Positions 61,001 to 64,000 of a stretch of DNA of 64,000 nt are shown piece after piece. The stretch is from Bradyrhizobium sp. NP1 (GTDB lineage: Bacteria; Pseudomonadota; Alphaproteobacteria; Rhizobiales; Xanthobacteraceae). The position numbers and the translations under genes were made by a program. The notes beneath the pieces are model-generated. The model was not told where the DNA came from, made no database searches, and worked only from the letters and a program-made list of their open reading frames with translations. The stretch spans positions 6,674,001-6,738,000 of the forward strand of contig NZ_CP127385.1 of assembly GCF_030378205.1 (NCBI RefSeq). Direction: 5' to 3'. Each line of letters opens with the position of its first letter. Positions within the stretch are counted from its first letter, which is position 1.

Positions 61001-61487
61001 AACCCATGACGCGGCGCTGGTCACGGCGGCGGCAGAAGGCTTTCATGCCAACGCCATGGATGTCTCCGGCAACAACGTCCCTCTCAATGGCGGATCGTAC
61101 AACCCCGACGGCGCGACGATTGCCGATGCGCTCAGCACGGCGACTGGTCCGTTGCCGCCGGCGCCGGCCACGCCGCTGACACCAGCGGCGCCGGCCGCTG
61201 CGCCAGCAGCGGTCGCGGCGAACGACCCGTCAGCGCACGACGCCGGGGCGGCGGCTGCGGCACCACCAGTCGGCGCGGCCGCGGCAAACGATCCGTCCAG
61301 CCACGCGACGACGCCGGCCACACCCGCCGCGCCATCGACCGGCGCGGTCGCGGCAAACGACCCGGGCCACCATGACACTGCGCCCGCGGCTGCACCGACG
61401 CCGCTTGTCGCGGCCGCGCCGGCAGCCACTATTCCGCACTCGGCTGATTTCGTCGACATGAACCAATTCCATCACCTGTGGGGGTAG
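58002..61487 (+). CDS. Giant repeat protein, likely type I secretion substrate, unknown function
   Basis: This is a 1161-residue protein without cysteine or signal peptide, acidic and poor in Lys. About four copies of a roughly 260-residue unit are visible. Copies 1 (residues 4-262) and 2 (327-585) are near-identical, each starting LTATDLFNDATTREIGGVGP. A shorter diverged unit starts near 641 (LYFENMFNDATRIL), and a fourth begins near 786 with conserved blocks NADQTNFW and QGGIFQARFDNEL. Linkers are Asn/Ala/Pro-rich (263-326) and Gly-rich (586-640). The C-terminus repeats AANDPSxH-like motifs and ends ADFVDMNQFHHLWG, a possible uncleaved secretion signal. No RTX nonapeptides are seen. ATG 58002 follows GGGGAG. 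I do not recognise the family. Confidence 0.85.
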   Translation: MALTATDLFNDATTREIGGVGPDQVNLIVSDLVGVQQMLSAADPTINNLSDLHTHVIINQLNEEIATVENANSALDTPILGTDLGQYVGRAINDIHRDIIDIAQGDPGVQALFNPTPLPALNTPAAPFHDNADQTKFVTQWIQDSNHLGQAAVAIENNGFTGDVAGLVQQIQTFENSANAFDQAQGGLWSARFWNEFRNDGTTGTAANALIEGLQTHNAGEVNAAAEQLAANSADVGGNNLMTDGGSYANVVAAAQATAVTPAGNNAAAPAGNNAAAPAANNNAAAPAENNNAATPAENNHAAAHAANDPAAAAAPAAAPAAAAGLTATDLFNDATTREIGGVGPDQVNLIASDLVGVQQMLSAADPTINNLSDLHTHVIINQLNEEIATVENANAAPGTLILGTDLGQYVGRAINDIHRDIIDIAQGDPGVQALFNPTPLPALNTPAAPFHDNADQTKFVTQWIQDSNHLGQAAVAIENNGFTGDVAGLVQQIQTFENSANAFDQAQGGLWSARFWNEFRNDGTTGTAANALIEGLQTHNAGEVNAAAEQLAANSADVGGNNLMTDGGSYANVVAAAQATAVTPGGGTGGTGGGTTGGNGGGNGDPGGGAGNGGTPGGDHPGAGNGGTPGGDPGGGVAALKPGDLYFENMFNDATRILEGGLWHNNVPVGNQGNGTDGRYTADLKLVQTGLMADVAAHDFAGVQLADVNKVLGDIGTALASVQGAVNNDPNAEASLRTAHLDIINTIENDPILQALSIKDGNPGFNFAPPELATPLNANTPHATFAELGAIFDDAQSKSLGGINANNLPAIQADLQTVHDGLQTLMQDHPELFGGATGIHAATIVDQINLQLTNFNHQYGFNPDAAKSTNDNLLDITDIVAGDPNLANMASINGVTGWTPAPATDVVPVKYQDNADQTNFWADFIASSNTLGTQAQHLVATGTDQQIKDFVQTLKGFEHNVQNFDAAQGGIFQARFDNELLGDNSTVGADVAAMIKGLQTHDAALVTAAAEGFHANAMDVSGNNVPLNGGSYNPDGATIADALSTATGPLPPAPATPLTPAAPAAAPAAVAANDPSAHDAGAAAAAPPVGAAAANDPSSHATTPATPAAPSTGAVAANDPGHHDTAPAAAPTPLVAAAPAATIPHSADFVDMNQFHHLWG
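58011..58788 (+). repeat. Direct repeat copy 1 (778 bp)
   Basis: This is the first copy of a 778-base repeat inside the giant protein gene; the second copy lies at a constant offset of 969 bases with no indels. About 20 base differences are seen, all at or before 58439; the last 349 bases match exactly by eye. Confidence 0.9.
58980..59757 (+). repeat. Direct repeat copy 2 (778 bp)
   Basis: This is the second copy of the 778-base repeat. Most differences from copy 1 are clustered at 59178-59211, where codons for NSALDTP become NAAPGTL; the 3' half is identical. It encodes residues 327-585. Confidence 0.9.
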
Positions 61488-61496
61488 TGGCGCGGC

Positions 61497-61535
61497 CTGC
61501 CTCCGGCACCCGCGCATCAGGGGTGCCGGAGGCAG
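61497..61535 (+). terminator. Strong hairpin after the giant repeat-protein gene
   Basis: CTGCCTCCGGCACC (61497-61510) pairs perfectly with GGTGCCGGAGGCAG (61522-61535), giving a 14-bp GC-rich stem with an 11-base loop, 10 bases after the stop codon. There is no T tract after it, so it may act with Rho or protect the mRNA 3' end. Confidence 0.55.
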
Positions 61536-61802
61536 AACGGATCGGTAAGGCGGCGTGGGCGTGACCGCCGACGATCCATGAAAAAAAGATCAGCCAGGAA
61601 AGGGACCTCGCTCGCCGAGCCGCGAGCCTTCGATCTGGGGGAATAACCGTTTGCGTACCAAGAACTGGAAATGCTCGCGGAATGCTGTCCCGTCCGCGCA
61701 CGATCGACGTTTGATCGGGCGCGTCGCACGGCGCGGCCCATCCGACGGAACTGACGGAAGAATCCGCAATCCATCCTGCCGTCCCGATCGGGGATTGCGG
61801 CG
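61536..61802. other. Intergenic region before the cytochrome b/EB_dh-like gene
   Basis: No gene is supported here on either strand. Bases 61790-61794 (GGGGA) precede the start at 61803 by 8 bases as a modest Shine-Dalgarno site. No promoter was recognised with confidence. Confidence 0.4.
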
Positions 61803-63713
61803 ATGAGACAGCGCAGGACGGACTATGGGACCATCATCCTGCACTGGGCTCTCGTCGGCGCGCTGTGCGTGGCTTTTGTCACCGGTCTGCGGATCGCGAC
61901 CGAAGCGCCGGACCGGACCTGGATCAACTGGCTCGACCCGCTGTTGCCGGCGAGCCGCGTATGGACCCTGCACATGCAGGCGGCGATCGTGCTGGTCGCG
62001 GTCGCGCTGGCCTACGCCGTCTATGTCGTGCGCTCGGGCCTGAGCCGCCGCGTGCGGCTCGACAAGGTCCGGCTGCGCGGCCTGTTCGGCCGCAAGACGG
62101 CGCGGCTCGGCTCCGCCAACGTGATCCTGAGCTGGGTGTTCTTCGCCGCCATGCTGGCGCTGATCGGTAGCGGCGGCCTGCTGTATTTCGGAATCTCGGC
62201 CGGCCAGGACGCAGCGACCGTGCATTGGTGGACGACCTGGGTGGTGCTGGGCTTCGCGGGCCTTCACATCCTTACGCATTATGCGATCGGCGGCGCGTCA
62301 CAGCTGTTGCGGATCTTCCGCCCTGAACGTCTGCCGGCCCCGCCGCCGCAACTCGATGCCGTCGAGCTGCTTTCGCTGCTGGCCGAGCAATCGGACCGCC
62401 TGGCGCGGCAAGCCGACGGCGCCGAGAGCGCACCGACTGCTGCGCGCGCGCAGCCCAACCCGCTCGGCGAGCCGGTGCGGCTGCGGCCGGCGGCGCGTCG
62501 CGCCGCGCCGCCGCCACAGCAGCCATCCGCAAGGCCGGCGCAGCGCAGCGCGCAATCGCGGCCAAGAAATCCGACGTTCCAGTCCAATCCTCTCGTCGTG
62601 GCGCTCGCGATCGCGATCACCGGCGCCTCCGCGCTGCTCACCGCCGACTGGCTTGCGGTCGATCGCCTCACCCTGCACCGCATCGATGCGGTCGACGCGC
62701 CGGTGGTCGACGGCGATACCTCGGACCGGGTGTGGCGCAACGTGCGGCCGTACTCGCTGCTGACCAACCAGGGCGGCAATTTGGACGGCAAGGGCGAATC
62801 CCGCGTCGAGATCCGCGCCGTGCATGACGGCACCTGGGCCTATTTCCTGTTCACCTGGGAGGACCCGACGCGCTCGTTGAAGCAGTTGCCGCTGGTCAAG
62901 GAGATCGACGGCTGGCACCTCCTGCACAACGGCTACGAGAATGGCGACGAGCACGACTACAACGAGGACAAGTTCTCGGTGCTGCTGACGACAACGGACT
63001 CGATCCTTGCCGGCGACAAGACCTTTCACGCCGGCACCCAGCCGATCGCCAACGCGCCGGCGACCATGAGCGGGCGCGGCCTGCACTACACCAACGGCGG
63101 CTATGTCGACGTCTGGGAGTGGAAGGCGACCAACGGCGGGCCTGCCGGATGGATGGACGATCTGCATTTCGGTCCGCCACTCGAGCCGACGTCAGCGCAG
63201 GCGCAGGCGCGCGCGCCCTATCACGGCGGCTTCGCGCCCGATCCGGGAACCGTGAACTATGCCGAGAACTTCACCGTTTCGCCCGACGATGCGGCCGCGG
63301 GCAACCAGCTCGTTACACCGCGCCGCCTGCCAAAGGACCTGCAGGCGATCAAGGGCGCGATGGGAGAAGTATCGCTCGATCCCAATCTCGGCGAGAGCGA
63401 GGGCGCCCGCTGGTTCATGACGGAGGCGGAGTCCGACCCTTATTCGCCCGAGCGCGACCGTCAGATTCCGGTCGGCACCATCCTGCCCGGCGTGATCTTT
63501 GCCGGCGAATTTTCCGGCGACCGTGCCGACATCCGCTGCGCGGCGCGCTGGGCGTCGGGCCGCTGGGCACTCGAAGTCGTGCGCCGGCTCGACTCGAAAA
63601 GCCCCTACGACGTGGCGCTGAGGAGCGGCACCTTCATGCGGGTTGCCGCCTTCGATCACAGCCAGATCCGGCACACCCGCCATATCCGACCCATTCGTCT
63701 CGAGGTGGAATGA
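61803..63713 (+). CDS. Cytochrome b domain fused to ethylbenzene dehydrogenase-like haem domain
   Basis: This is a 636-residue protein. The N-terminal 170 residues form a four-helix cytochrome b561-like domain with His in LHWALVGAL, WTLHMQAAIV and FAGLHILTHYAIGG positions, suited to bind haem b. A Pro/Ala/Arg-rich cytosolic linker (about 200-260) and a fifth helix (VVALAIAITGASALLTADWL) lead to a periplasmic domain resembling the haem-binding subunit of ethylbenzene/DMSO-type dehydrogenases (VVDGDTSDRVWRNVRPYS, VEIRAVHDGTWAYFLFTWEDPTRS, EDKFSVLLTT). It probably passes electrons across the membrane. It overlaps the downstream ferredoxin-domain gene by four bases (ATGA). Confidence 0.82.
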   Translation: MRQRRTDYGTIILHWALVGALCVAFVTGLRIATEAPDRTWINWLDPLLPASRVWTLHMQAAIVLVAVALAYAVYVVRSGLSRRVRLDKVRLRGLFGRKTARLGSANVILSWVFFAAMLALIGSGGLLYFGISAGQDAATVHWWTTWVVLGFAGLHILTHYAIGGASQLLRIFRPERLPAPPPQLDAVELLSLLAEQSDRLARQADGAESAPTAARAQPNPLGEPVRLRPAARRAAPPPQQPSARPAQRSAQSRPRNPTFQSNPLVVALAIAITGASALLTADWLAVDRLTLHRIDAVDAPVVDGDTSDRVWRNVRPYSLLTNQGGNLDGKGESRVEIRAVHDGTWAYFLFTWEDPTRSLKQLPLVKEIDGWHLLHNGYENGDEHDYNEDKFSVLLTTTDSILAGDKTFHAGTQPIANAPATMSGRGLHYTNGGYVDVWEWKATNGGPAGWMDDLHFGPPLEPTSAQAQARAPYHGGFAPDPGTVNYAENFTVSPDDAAAGNQLVTPRRLPKDLQAIKGAMGEVSLDPNLGESEGARWFMTEAESDPYSPERDRQIPVGTILPGVIFAGEFSGDRADIRCAARWASGRWALEVVRRLDSKSPYDVALRSGTFMRVAAFDHSQIRHTRHIRPIRLEVE

Positions 63714-64000
63714 TGCGAAAGACCTGCAAGGTGACCGTCAACGGGCAAAGCTTTGCCGCGAACTGCGGCGAGCTCCTGCTCGACGGCGCGATCATGAACG
63801 GCGTCGAGCTGCCGCATGACTGCCGCACCGGAATCTGCGGCAGCTGCCGGGTGCGCCTCGTCGAAGGCAAGGTGTTCGGCGGCGACGAGGACGGCAGCGG
63901 CATGATCCATGCCTGCCAGGCGCGAATCGTCTCCGACCTTTCGGTCGAGACCGAACCGGTGCCCGATTCCGTCACCGTGTCGGCCGAGGTCGCGCGGCTC
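63710..64000 (+). CDS. [2Fe-2S] ferredoxin-domain protein, cut by the window end
   Basis: The first 97 residues of a protein that continues beyond the window. It begins MMRKTCKVTVNGQSFAANCG and carries a plant-type [2Fe-2S] site: DCRTGICGSC (C-x4-C-x2-C) and a fourth Cys in IHACQ. This N-terminal ferredoxin module is followed by the start of another domain (PVPDSVTVSAEV), as in ferredoxin-reductase fusions. It is translationally coupled to the cytochrome b/EB_dh-like gene and is probably its redox partner. The start could also be the ATG at 63713. Confidence 0.82.
   Translation, partial: MMRKTCKVTVNGQSFAANCGELLLDGAIMNGVELPHDCRTGICGSCRVRLVEGKVFGGDEDGSGMIHACQARIVSDLSVETEPVPDSVTVSAEVARL

Noticed and set aside
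57852..61046. A 1064-codon open frame on the minus strand opposite the giant repeat protein
   Set aside because: It is the antisense of a GC-rich, strongly biased and internally duplicated coding sequence. Its predicted protein has no recognisable domain, and its first part repeats only because the sense gene repeats.
58002..61487. Calling the giant protein an RTX toxin or adhesin
   Set aside because: No GGxGxDxxx nonapeptides are present; Gly-rich stretches are only linkers (residues 586-640), so an RTX call would be misleading.

Overview
The window looks like chromosome of a Bradyrhizobium-type alphaproteobacterium. This is inferred from the very high GC with strong third-position GC bias, a minimal PutA of about 1000 residues, SorAB, an EcfG-type stress promoter, a CyaC-like cyclase, and intergenic palindromic repeats of the kind common in that genus. 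There are no rRNA or tRNA genes, no insertion sequences, no phage genes and no CRISPR array. About 50 protein genes are supported. Most sit in short operons with Shine-Dalgarno sites and ATGA overlaps.

Layout. 1-6.7 kb: a small Lys-rich exported protein behind an EcfG-like promoter, a nuclease-fold hypothetical, a TPP enzyme, an L,D-transpeptidase, a DUF2927 protein, and an M48 peptidase paired with a DUF898 membrane protein. 6.8-17 kb: lipid or acyl catabolism. Isovaleryl-CoA dehydrogenase diverges from an operon of two tandem P450s, a thioesterase, an acyl-CoA dehydrogenase, a CaiB-type CoA transferase and a hotdog dehydratase. A benzoylformate decarboxylase-like enzyme and an SDR follow. 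17-24 kb: HlyIII/PAQR protein, a YcjX/DUF697 pair, an ArnT-like glycosyltransferase, and a membrane adenylate cyclase with haem-like and [2Fe-2S] modules. 24-33 kb: SorAB sulfite dehydrogenase, a cold-shock protein, a possible transglutaminase-like protein, PutA, a TPR protein and a second CaiB protein. 33-39.6 kb: an MFS carrier with a flavin monooxygenase (aromatic catabolism), a secreted mono-haem protein and a membrane-anchored coiled-coil protein. 39.9-49.2 kb: cNMP-binding protein, MBL hydrolase, GST, a ketopentenoate-type hydratase, a LemA/TPM cluster, a CoxL-type molybdoenzyme and a DapA-family lyase. 49.4-64 kb: envelope and secretion functions. These are a putative outer-membrane transporter, an isolated YidC, an Omp25-omptin fusion, a type I secretion ABC/HlyD pair diverging from a huge repeat protein, and a cytochrome b/ethylbenzene-dehydrogenase-like fusion followed by a ferredoxin-domain gene cut by the window end.

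The strongest candidate for an undescribed system is the type I secretion locus at 53.9-61.5 kb. A PrtD-like ABC exporter and an HlyD adaptor with an unusually long Pro/Ala-rich N-terminus are divergent from a 1161-residue cysteine-free protein. That protein is built from about four copies of a roughly 260-residue unit. Two copies are near-identical at DNA level, and none carries RTX repeats.

Other notable points are a hairpin enclosing the ribosome-binding site and start codon of the MBL gene, an outer-membrane barrel with all four omptin catalytic residues, a solo YidC, and a family of CTAGTG-ended palindromes that supply stop codons to flanking genes. Function calls come from reading motifs by eye. 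No database search was possible.
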